64,000 bases of DNA from Bimastos eiseni. Taxonomy: Eukaryota > Annelida > Clitellata > Crassiclitellata > Lumbricidae. The DNA lies in assembly GCA_959347315.1 (NCBI GenBank), contig OY365807.1:35869627-35933626 (forward strand), in the 5' to 3' direction. The position numbers were made by a program, and so were the translations under genes. The notes below the pieces were generated by a model. The model worked only from the letters and a program-made list of their open reading frames with translations. It did no database searches and had not been told where the DNA came from. This document shows, one piece after another, positions 34,711 through 45,000 of the stretch (within the stretch, counting starts at the first letter, position 1; every line of letters starts with the position of its first letter).

Positions 34711-34965
34711 CGAGGTACACTAGTTCTTATCCCTAGTCTCACACTGCGCAACAGCAATGACGTTCTGACATTATACCACGGTTTATACGACATCATAACC
34801 TACTGGGTGGTCAGATGTAGCTAAACGGTTTAATCGATTAATCGATGAGCTCGATTAATCGATGAGCTCGATTAGCTCGACCGCACAGTAATCGATTAAT
34901 CGAGTATTTTTTTACCCTCGATTAATCGATTAGTAAAACTCGATTAATTGATTAATTTGCACACG
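34220..34965. mobile_element. Paired TCGATTAATCGA-rich clusters, possible non-autonomous DNA transposon
   Basis: Clusters of TCGATTAATCGA/GAGCTCGATTA motifs lie at 34245-34390 and 34830-34955 around a spacer holding an (ATT)n tract (34650-34708). Such subterminal motif clusters are common in hAT-like MITEs. The right margin reads, inward, TAGGCGTGTGCAAATTAATC. I could not match a left terminus or a target-site duplication. Confidence 0.4.
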
Positions 34966-35134
34966 CCTACATTTGTGGAAGTGGCAGTATATAATAGAAA
35001 TAGGCCAATTTATATCAAGTATCTTCGGAGGGTAAAAATAATAATTATGTTCTTGAATCAGTAACATCTTCATATGAGAAAACTAAACTTAAGGAAAATG
35101 TAGGACACGCACGACGTATATATTTTTTTGTCTT

Positions 35135-35193
35135 AAAGAAAATTCAGAGTGATGTTGAGCGATCTAAGCTCAACATCACTCTGAATTTTCTTT
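35135..35193. other. Perfect 26-bp hairpin with 7-nt loop
   Basis: Positions 35135-35160 are exactly complementary to 35168-35193; the loop is GATCTAA. The arm contains AGAGTGATGTTGAGC. It is isolated, without a neighbouring terminal repeat that I can see. Confidence 0.85.
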
Positions 35194-35384
35194 TGTTAAA
35201 AGTTTTAAAGAGATCTAAAAAAAATTACTCAAGCAAATTTTTGCTCTAATGGGTAAAAACTAAACAGACCTACATATAGACCCTTTTAAGTTATTATACA
35301 AAGATATTATCATTGGCCTATTTGAGTATTGGCTTGTATAAGAGCAAGCTGTAGTTCTATGTTATGGTTTAGATGCAAAGGCAA

Positions 35385-36165
35385 TTTCAAAACACATTTT
35401 TATGGCGGTCTGAGCCTGTGGAACCACAAAGTCGCCTCTAAAGGCCGAGCGAAGAGATCGGCGACAAATGGAAGCCGAAGTTAAGGAGAACAGATCCTTA
35501 ATTTAGGAATACCGCCAATCAAACGAGCTGCGGCCCGTTGAGTCCCCTCTAAAGGTTGCAATTGGACCTGCGGAACTCACAGAAGAGAGAGGAGCAGTAA
35601 TCTAATCGATTTGCGATTAAGGGAAGAACCAAGGTAGTGGCAGCAGAAGATGAGGAGAGTGAGCGGGAAACAACCCGCAAACTGGCGCAAGAAATAATAA
35701 CAGTAACGTGTCAATGCCGAAATATGCTTCACAAAAGACAGTTCTTGGTCCAAAACTACCCCAGATCCCTAACATAGGTGGAGGAGAATACAAAGTTAGG
35801 GAATTCAGAAGACAGAGACGGCGAGAGACCCCAAGTCCAGCTTGTTCAGCTGCTGACAGGTACAGAGCCAAGTCTTCTGCGGATTAAGTCGCATTCGATT
35901 TGATGACAGTCAGGCAGTTAGGACACCTGCAGCTTGAGAAATTTTTCGTACTGCAGACGAAGCCTGGGATGACAAGCAATGCGCATACGATTGAACATCA
36001 TCTGCGTAAGAATGGCTCGTAAGAGAACAAGATGCAAGTAGAGACTCGCTATCTGTAGTAAAGAGAATCTAGAGAAGAGGCCCAAAAGCCGATTACTGAG
36101 GGACGCCAAAGGGGACAGGGCGCCAGACCGAACGAGATGAGTGACAGACGCCAGATATGGACAGG
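35385..36165 (-). pseudogene. Degenerate CR1/L2-like LINE, reverse transcriptase C-terminal part
   Basis: On the minus strand the segment shows VPFGVPQ and FGPLL, then HSYADDVQSYAHCLSSQ with the catalytic YADD at 35997-36008, SNRMRLNPQKTW, QQLNKLDLGSL, GVVLDQELSFVKHISAL, and TQRAAARLIGGIPKL, in the order of the RT palm and thumb regions of CR1/L2-type LINEs. Several frameshifts and stops interrupt it, so it is inactive. The segment ends near a diverged C-terminal GDFVVPQAQT. No endonuclease domain is present. Confidence 0.8.
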
Positions 36166-36187
36166 ATTTACAGATTAACCAAACCGG

Positions 36188-37170
36188 AGCAGGACGTTTA
36201 GGCGCAGCCGTTTTGGCGCAGGACGTTTTGGCCCAGGATGTTTTGGCCCAGGATGTTTTGGCGCAGGACGTTTTGGCGCAGGACGTTTTGGCGCAGGACG
36301 TTTTGGCGCAGGACGTTTTGGCTCAGGACGTTTTGGCCCAGGATGTTTTGGCCCAGGATGTTTTGGCGCGGGACGTTTTGGCGCAGGACGTTTAGGCGCA
36401 GCCGTTTTGGCGCAGGACGTTTTGGCCCAGGATGTTTTGGCGCAGGACGTTTTGGCGCAGGACGTTTTGGCGCAGGACGTTTTGGCGCAGGACGTTTTGG
36501 CGCAGGACGTTTTGGCGCAGGACGTTTTGGCCCAGGATGTTTTGGCGCAGGACGTTTTGGCCCAGGATGTTTTGGCGCAGGACGTTTTGGCGCAGGACGT
36601 TTTGGCGCAGGACGTTTTGGCGCAGGACGTTTTGGCGCAGGACGTTTTGGCGCAGGACGTTTTGGCGCAGATATCTGGTACAATATATAACGTAACACGA
36701 AGCATGATCGATGGTAATAATTATGCTAAACTGGGAACTGTAATGATGAAAAGAATCATTCCTGCTTAAAAAGAAACAGAATGGATATTAGAATTCTACT
36801 CATCGTGGAACCCTTTTAGTCACAATCCTTTTATCAATCTTGCTTCCAATTAAACGGCATTGTTTTTCATCAATCCAGCTTCCATTTAAGCATGATTCTT
36901 TTTGTTTATCCAGCACCCAGCCGAACAGTATCCTTTTCATTAATCCGGCTTCTAGTTAAACATCATTCTTTTCACCGACTGCCTCTTCTACTACCGACGC
37001 TTCTGAGACTTAACCCGATTTGCCATGTGGATTGATTTCCGACACTAAAGGGTAGATAGTATATAATATATTTATATAGTACATAATATACAATATTATT
37101 GTATAAGCGTCAAAACGTCCTGCGCCAAAACATAATGCGCCAAAATGTCACGTACCGAAACAAACGATAC
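36188..37170. mobile_element. TU-like foldback element, GTTTTGGCGCAGGAC arms
   Basis: The left arm (36188-36670) is about 32 copies of the 15-bp unit GCGCAGGACGTTTTG. The right arm (37111-37170) is four inverted 15-bp units, such as CAAAACGTCCTGCGC. Between them lie about four units of a 35-40-bp tandem containing TCATCAATCCAGCTTCC (about 36826-36975), the same as inside the element at 41484-41998. Foldback arms built of 15-bp direct repeats are the known design of sea urchin TU elements. Long ORFs reading VLAQD or APKRP repeats are frame artefacts of the 15-bp period. Exact ends and target duplication could not be fixed. Confidence 0.65.
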
Positions 37171-37350
37171 TGCGCCATCGTCATCCGCAGTTAATTTTTT
37201 AATAAATTTTGGTTTCGAAAGGACGCGTTCATCTGATGCAACAGGTAGGCCTACAGGGAGTGTCAGAATAATTATTCTCAATGCAACAGTAAATAAAAAT
37301 TTTTACATATTGCGTTTTTGCAGATACAGCCTACTACAGAACTGTTTATG

Positions 37351-37396
37351 TTTAATATAAGCTTTGACTACGAATAGACCTACCACCCGAAACACC
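37351..37396 (+). repeat. 46-bp dispersed block (partner at 32625-32670)
   Basis: TTTAATATAAGCTTTGACTA followed by CGAAT(A/T)GACCTA(C/T)CACCCGAAACACC matches 32625-32670 at 44 of 46 positions, with sequence unrelated immediately outside. Confidence 0.8.
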
Positions 37397-37689
37397 GTCC
37401 GATATGAAATACAGATAAGTTCATCAAAAAATTGCAAATATCGCTATCTTTGCTATCGACATGTGTTAATTTTCTTTCAAAATTTGGCATATTTTGTAAA
37501 TTCTTTTGCGGATCCTTTCATAGACTATTGATTTATAAGCAAATCAAAAATTAGAGCTATATTTCGGTTGTAAGCCGGTTTGAGTGTCAGGATATTGAAC
37601 ATTGCTGTTGGAGCTGGAATTAACCTAAAACAATTTTTTAATAACTATTTTAATAATTGCTTTTCAGTATTTTCTAAAATTGTTCTTCA

Positions 37690-37777
37690 TAAAAAATTTT
37701 TGTCCTAAAATATGACGCCCCTAAAATTTGGCACCCTAGACGTCTGCCTGTGTCGCCTAAGCCAGGAGTCGGCTCTG
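37690..37777 (-). mobile_element. hAT terminus, same type as 4200-4295
   Basis: Read inward from 37777: CAGAGCCGACTCCTGGCTTA, then GGCGACACAGGCAGACGTCT and AGGGTGCC. Order and spacing match the terminus at 4295. The partner end is not identified. Confidence 0.5.
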
Positions 37778-37799
37778 TGTATGCCTAAAATGGAAGAGA

Positions 37800-39423
37800 G
37801 ATACCAGTTAAATATATAAATATATATGTATATATATATATACATCAATTTTATCATTAAGTCATTCATTTACAAAACAAGATATCTGTAGGAGCTATGC
37901 ATTATAGGCCTGATTATATAAAATTTTATGGACAGCTAAGGTGTGTGGAACTGTGCTTTAGCGATAATAGTCTCTGATCAAATACCTTACTTAAGCGACG
38001 TCACACTGAAAGGCTGACATGGTGGTAGACCTAATAACAAAGTATCTATATATGCACATATATTCGATTTATTCAAAAATTAATTATGCAAAAATTATTA
38101 TGCATTAAATTTCAATATTAACTTAATTTGGTTTCTGTTTGAGTGAAAGATGAATTAATTATTCTGACTATTTCTAAATATATAAAATGACCCAATAGTT
38201 ATGAATCGAAATTGCTTACCTCGTAACGCTGAGTTCTTTGATAGATGTTTGCTTTGTGTACAACGTCTTAGCCTCGTCGCTTCCTATCCAAAGGATCTTT
38301 AAATTGACTTCGTGTGTGTGTCTGTCTGTCCAAAGAGCCCTATTAAGAAGACCAATGAGCTGAGCAAAGCCACAATCGAAGCTTTAGTGGCAACGTCCTG
38401 GTAGATTTCGTAACGAGTTGTCACAATGCAGTTGCAAAGATGCTTTTGAATAGGTGTTGCCTTGGTGACGATGTCTTCATTCGTCGCCGACTCCTGGCGC
38501 TATATATGGGACTCGATCGAATTCCTTTTATGTAGCTCTGTTCTCGCATGCGCAGAGGAGCTTCTGTCGGCCGGGTGGCTGAGACAACGACGCGACACAA
38601 CGGGGCCCTCATGCCAATGCATGAGGTGATAATCGACTGGATGTGCAACATTTTCGCAGCAGCAGCAGCAGCAGCAGTAGCAGCAATGCGTCATCGCTGG
38701 ACCGAAGATGAAACCGCATAAGTTTTTCAACGGGATATCCTGCGACAACATGCACCTCGCATACCACACTTCAATTTGGAAATCCACCTTCCAATCTCAT
38801 CTTATCTCACTTTCTCTACCCGACAGGAAGTGGGTGATCCGTTCATCATGTCTGCAGGCACCAGACACCATGTTCGCCATGACCAGATTAATTACTGCAG
38901 AAGTAAACGACGTCCTTACGTATTTCTTAATACAAATGTTATGGAGGCTGTCGGTCAGGAGAGAGGGAAGCATATTATTGAGCTATGAGGTCGATTGCAA
39001 ACTATCGAATAAGTCGCCTGAGTTCATGGGAAAGAAGCAGCTTGTGTGGAATTAACGAAAACCTCTGCATCAACACGCAATAAGACGATAAAACCGATGG
39101 ATGAAGACTATCGAGTATCATGTCTCTGTCTCTGTAACAACAGTTGCAGCAGCAGCATCTGCATCTCCATGCAGTTCCATTGAATGAATAAAACATGGCT
39201 AAGCTGGAGAGTCAAATGGCGCAACTGGTGCCATCAACGGTAACAATCGCACATCCTAAGCAGCTTATGACGCCAGCACCAACGATTCAGTAAGTATGCT
39301 AATCAGGCATTTAATAGACGCAATACGTCGACACCATTATGCGTTTATACGATGGCTGTAGTCCGTATGCCTGCCTTGGTAAGCTCTACACGTTATGAGT
39401 AGACATAGGCCTCTATAGAGGCC

Positions 39424-39425
<2 letters not shown>
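37800..39425. other. Unassigned sequence
   Basis: A (CAG)n tract lies at 38656-38684. I see no recognisable exon or RNA gene. Confidence 0.4.

Positions 39426-39426
<1 letters not shown>

Positions 39427-39490
<64 letters not shown>
39427..39490. repeat. (AT)n microsatellite
   Basis: A pure AT run of about 64 bp immediately follows a GGCCTCTATAGAGGCC palindrome. Confidence 0.98.
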
Positions 39491-39494
<4 letters not shown>

Positions 39495-39817
39495 CCGTTA
39501 CGAGTAACAGCTCATTTGCTCTTTTCATGCGACTTACAAAGTGAATTACACTTGAAAGAGATTGAACCTAAAATGATGTCAATCCGTAGAATGCAGCAAT
39601 AAAACTAGTACTAGCTAAACATTAACAGAAATATAGCAAAATTATTTAGATACTCGAAATTAGTAACTGAGTGATTTTAGTCCGTATAACTTTCAATGGG
39701 GTTGAAACAGAGACCCAATCATGAGTTTAATTAATTGTGATTTCATACGGTTCATATACAATATATAAAAAAATACAATAAAAATAAGCTTTATATAATA
39801 TTACATATGTATGCATG

Positions 39818-40110
39818 TACATTGTACATGTATTACAAGTACATTGTACATGTATTACAAGTACATTGTACATGTATTACAAGTACATTGCACATGTATT
39901 ACATGTACATTGTACATGTATTACAAGTACATCGTACATGTATTACATGTACATTGTACATGTATTACAAGTACATCGTACATGTATTACAAGTACATTG
40001 TACATGTATTACAAGTACATTGTAGTGTATTACATGTACATTGTACATGTACTACATGTACAATGTAATGTATTACATGTACATTGTACATGTATTACAT
40101 GCACACGTAG
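39818..40110. repeat. 22-bp near-palindromic tandem repeat
   Basis: The unit consists of GTACATTGTACATG and TATTACAA, 22 bp, about 13 copies with C/G and A/T variants and one shortened unit near 40021. The core is self-complementary, so the array can form cruciforms. Confidence 0.92.
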
Positions 40111-40119
40111 GCATATATA

Positions 40120-41480
40120 TAATATATGAAGTTTATTTTATTATGCGTAATACATGTTCCTTGGGCTAACTATAGCGTCCAGACTAAGTCCAGGTTCGCA
40201 CGGGTAGAGATGTTAGTACAACTAGCGCAAAATCAATGATATGGACGAAAAACAATATCATCGAAGCCTAAATAAATCTGATTAATATTCGACTCATGCT
40301 TCCTCCATTCAACAACAACAACAACAATATCCCTGGTAAAATTGGCTGAGTAGGCCTATGGAACGAATTTACGACCTCGGCTGAGTGCAACAAATGGCAT
40401 CACTTAGTATGAGAAATGAACAGCCGCAATTTACCCGAATCGTATTCTGACGATAATAACGTTTGCTCGTCTGTCCATGTGTAACACAGTCAACAGCCTC
40501 AACAGGAGTCGCCATAAAGAACTCCTTAGCCAAATGGACATTTGCACTACGAATGGGTTATCTGGTGCATGAGTAATGCAGGTGCGTACATGTATTATAT
40601 TATTTATCCCTCTGTGTAAGTAGCTAATGAATCAAATCCTGACTTAATGCGTTATCAACTGGCTAACAACCAAATCGGCAAAGTCACATTTACTTAGGCC
40701 TATCGACCGATAAAGTCGCTTTGTTGCCGATTTGCCAAAAATGGATAATCCGGCATGCCTAGCTGTTACCCAATACTGCAATGTATTTAACCGCCTACTG
40801 TACTGATAAACGGACGTCTGTTAAATCCGAAGATATGGAGGAAGGTTACAGACGCATTCGATGGCTTATAAATGGAATAAAACACACGAATAAGTCCAAG
40901 GTTGCATCATAGTGACCGTTCAACCTGCTATGAATCCTCTATCGATTAGTCCAGTGGTTGACATGCATTGCATAAAACTTTATTCAGAACAAGGCACTCT
41001 TACCATCTGATATTTATTTTATTTATTTTTCTTCTAGCTAAAAATATTATTATTTCATCATTGTATTTGATCACATTTACACTTGAAGTTTCATTGCTAT
41101 ATTCTTTGTGTTTTTGCACAAGTGCTGTATGTATGAAAAAAGAGGGTTCAATTCACAACGTTGATACCATTTCGACACAGCATCGTTTTAAAAATATTAA
41201 TGGGTCTATAACTCTATATCAGCAGAGATTGCAGGATCGTGATTTAGCATTTTAAGGCACCACTTCAAGACTAAGCTCATTGGTGTCGCTCCAGACCCGA
41301 AGCGGTTAAATCTCTGTCAATAATACCGACTTCAGACGCTGGCGAACTGTGAAAGAGAAAACTTATGAGCTCAGGTCGCAGCTCTCGTAAAAGCCGATGT
41401 CAGCTGATGAACCCAAAATGATAGGCGAAGTTGCTGGACTGAGCGGTACGCATATGATGGATGATAAGACGTTCAGATTC
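40120..41480. other. Unassigned sequence
   Basis: I see only short ORFs and one (AAC)n stretch near 40310. No conserved domain is recognised. Confidence 0.4.
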
Positions 41481-41483
41481 TAT

Positions 41484-41998
41484 AGCGTTTCATTACTCGA
41501 ACGATTCATCACTGACGGTTCATCAGGTGGACTCATCAGGCGGTTCATCATAGGGCGTTTCATCTCAGGATGATTCACCACCAATAATTAATATCTTATT
41601 GCTTCACTAGTTCGTGGCAGTTACATTTTTCATGAATCCCGCTTCCACTTAAGCGTATTTTTCTCATCAATCCAGCTTCTAGTAGGCATGGTTCTTTTCA
41701 TCAATCCTGCTTCCATTTAAACAGATTTTTCTCATCAATCCAGCTTCTTTTTAAGTAACGTTTTTTTCATCAATCCCGCTTCAATGTAGGCCTAAGAAAA
41801 TTTCCTCATTAATCCTGCTTCTACTTAAGAATGATTCTTTTCATCAATCCCGCTTCCATGCAGGAAGAGAAAATTGCTACGAAGTGAAGCAGTAAGGTAT
41901 TAATTATGGGTGATGAATCGTCCGGGGAGAAAGCGTCCTATGATGAAACGCTCGGGGATGAACTGTTCGTGATGAATTGTCCGAGGATGAAACGTCCG
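41484..41998. mobile_element. TU-like foldback element, GATGAAACGTCCGAG arms
   Basis: The left arm (about 41484-41630) is the inverse of the right arm (about 41870-41998). The arms are diverged 15-bp units such as GATGAAACGTCCGAG, followed inward by a shared non-repetitive stretch (ATTAATATCTTATTGCTTCA against the inverse of 41877-41910). The interior (41633-41866) is about seven 35-40-bp tandem units containing TCATCAATCC(A/C)GCTTC, the same core as in the 36188-37170 element. No ORF of note. Target duplication not resolved. Confidence 0.65.
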
Positions 41999-42004
41999 CA
42001 TACC

Positions 42005-45000
42005 GACGTTCATAGACAGCGTTCGAAGAGCGCTACGCTTCAGGACCAAACAGACCAAAATAGGCCTACAGCAGCTCTTAAGGTGAGATGCAGCAAAGTA
42101 GACGAGACTATATTATAACATTTGGAGGTGGAACGACTGCAGAGTATCCTCATAAAGGAGGCTACCTGGTGACATCCGCAATGAGATGGGGCAGCGTCTT
42201 TAAGAACCTACGGAATTTAAAAGTACCAGTTAGTGAATAGTCAGAAAAGAAAGCGTTGCCAAAGTCCACCCCGTTGCAGACAAGTGCGTCAATAACAATT
42301 GTGACGATACGGATGGAGAGTGCACATGGATGGCATAAGCAAACGGAAGTGGTGGAATCATGAGTGGCAGAAACTGTTGACACGATGAATAAACTAGAGA
42401 TCCAGGTCCAGGACAATTCCAAGATCTCGGAATCCGGAATGGAAAAGAAGTTCGAGAAACCTCTCAGCGAGTTGGACGCGATCACCGTTGTCAAATATAT
42501 ACGGCTATATTACGATATTACAATCTAATCAGATGTAGTCGGTGGACATCCAGAGATCAAGTGCAGATCTATATCGCATCAAGAATCCTTTCAACCAAAG
42601 AAAGAGCAGCATCTACTGGTATGTGAGCAATTCAATCCGCACACTAATGCAGAGCAAAACCATTGGAAGTCCGTCTCAGGCCGGCAGCGTACAGAATGCC
42701 CAGGAGAGGGATCAGGATAGATCATTGAGGACCGCGAAGAGAAATAGGAGATCTGTTGGAAGGTATAGACACAAAGAGAGCAGAGAGTGAACGGGATGAG
42801 AGGAATAACTAAAGTCAAAGATAAGAATATAGGCCTAGTTTCTAACATTTTAATGTTGTTTATCCATTCTGGTATCCTGCCATGGCGCCCAAATGCAGAT
42901 TCAGGGCACCCTTTAGGTTTCAATAGCACACAACATGGCAAACACTAGATTTAGAAATCAGCAACAATTGAACACATTACTAAGTCAGATCAGATCAGAC
43001 CGCGTTCACTACAACTAATTGGATAAAAGTAAAGTGAAACAGCAACAAAACCGGTTTCGGATTCAGAGAGTCCCGAGAGTTTCACACGCTGTAATCAATT
43101 GCTGCTGGTTATTTATGCAAATTAAAACTGCACTTCTTTCATCTGTACCGCTAGGTCATACTCTAGTTTTCTAAGCATGACTGTAGGGCAAGCAGATGAT
43201 AGATATAGGATAACTGGATTGAACAGCTGTCGATTCATAAAGGAAACTAAACAATCAGTTTCAAACAGAATTATGCAAATTAACAGTGGAAAGAAAGCAT
43301 GTGTTTCTTTCCTGAATTTCTTTATTCCAAAAATGCTAGAAATTGCTATGGATGTAGTCAATGCTTTTTTCTAGAGAAAAGGTGCTGGAACGCTTCCGTA
43401 GGCTCTATTGTCGAAAGAAACGACGCTAAAATTAGCTACCAAATAAAATTAATTTGATAGGACACAATGATCGCAATTTTACTTATTCGTTTTAGAATGT
43501 AAAAATTGAACTTGTAAGGTTTTTTTCAAATTCCAGAGTTTTTGCACTATTACCATTTTTGTCATTTATTAATTGGAAAAAAGGTGCCGGAACGCCTGAA
43601 AAAGCACTGGATGTACTTGAAATTGCCCAGTTTGCAGTTTCCTTTTTCAAAAAGCATTATCCTGTAATTTGTAATTTGTAAATCGATTGCATTTTCTAAA
43701 GCATCTTGTAATTTGCTATTCAATATAATTTTACTGGTACCTTGCCCATCCCTATTGGCTAATACATCCATTGCTTGCAATCAAAAAAAATTACAGATAG
43801 AAACAATGCTGGGTGCAGTGAACACGTCGATCCTCTGTACTTCACGCTTACTGCATGCGACGCTTGCAATACCCGCAGCAGACGACTACACAAGCTACCT
43901 CGAAGTTAATAGGGGCGCCACATAAGCTAACGACAGATCCCCACTCACCGCGAGGGAGGTGCCATCTATTATCAAGCGACCAACAGCGACCTACAAATGA
44001 CTGCAGTTCTGTCAAGAGTGCAGCAATATAATCGGAAGTGAGCGCACTTTCATTTGCAAGTCACTAGGTTCATGCTGGCTTGAAGAAACCGCGATTTAAG
44101 ACCAAGCGCCTTTCATATCGTGTATACATTTACTTATTCGCAGTGGTTTGTATGTTTGTATGTATTATATGTATGTAGTCACAGATTTTTGACTAAGGGT
44201 AGCACTGCATCGATTCGCAAAACACTTGCAGCAAACCATGGTCTGCATTGGCTCTCGACTTCCTAATAGTGTAAGTTCTGGAAAGTCCTTAGACCAAAAC
44301 CAAAGGCTAATAAATTTATTATTATTATTACTGAGTTCATTATGCGCTCCATCAAAAGACATCATTCGATGGCGATAGGCAATGACATGTATAGCATTGG
44401 GTTCGCTGACCGCATGCTCGTTTTGCTGAGGCTCATGTAATCCGCACAACAAAACAATTCAGAACATGATTTCAGTGGAATTTCAGGTACAGCAGGCGAA
44501 TCTTATGTTGGCAATGTGGGATTAATCATGGAAAGTAAAGGATGATCTGTAGGATTTGAGTCATAATACGTGCGCTTCAGCTTAGACATCGCTCACTACC
44601 ATATCTGTATAACTCTCTTTCCAATCTTCCCATCTCCATAGTCATTATATATAGATGGATGTAAAATCCGCGATACGCTACATTCAGGCAATTGGAAACA
44701 TGTTAAAGGTTCTTCAAACAATTGTAAACTTATTTTGCTCACTTAACGGGCTTTAATATAAATAAATGGATTACTGTAGCACCGACAATGACCAGATTCA
44801 CGGGAAGTTCGAAACCACGCACTGTAAACAGTCAGTAGCTATAGTGCAAATGGCTTATCCAGTACGCCAAGGAAATGAGAAAGCGCACTAATGAAATGGT
44901 ATCAAAGGCGACGAAAGTCCCATTTAACGCTGTTTTTAAAAGTCTTCTTTAGTCACCAGATGCAAATTTATTGAAATAATTTGCTGAAAGGGATTGAGGA

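Noticed and set aside
36175..36769. ORFs reading VLAQD, AKTSC, APKRP or RRTFW repeats
   Set aside because: All are frames of the 15-bp direct repeat in the foldback arm.
38902..38928. Neurotensin-like SKRRPYVFL in a 70-codon ORF
   Set aside because: There is no signal peptide, no proper precursor context and a short ORF; the resemblance is best explained by chance.
42542..42790. Basic, Arg/Ser-rich 82-codon ORF
   Set aside because: No recognisable domain, start context or splice signals; length is within chance expectation.
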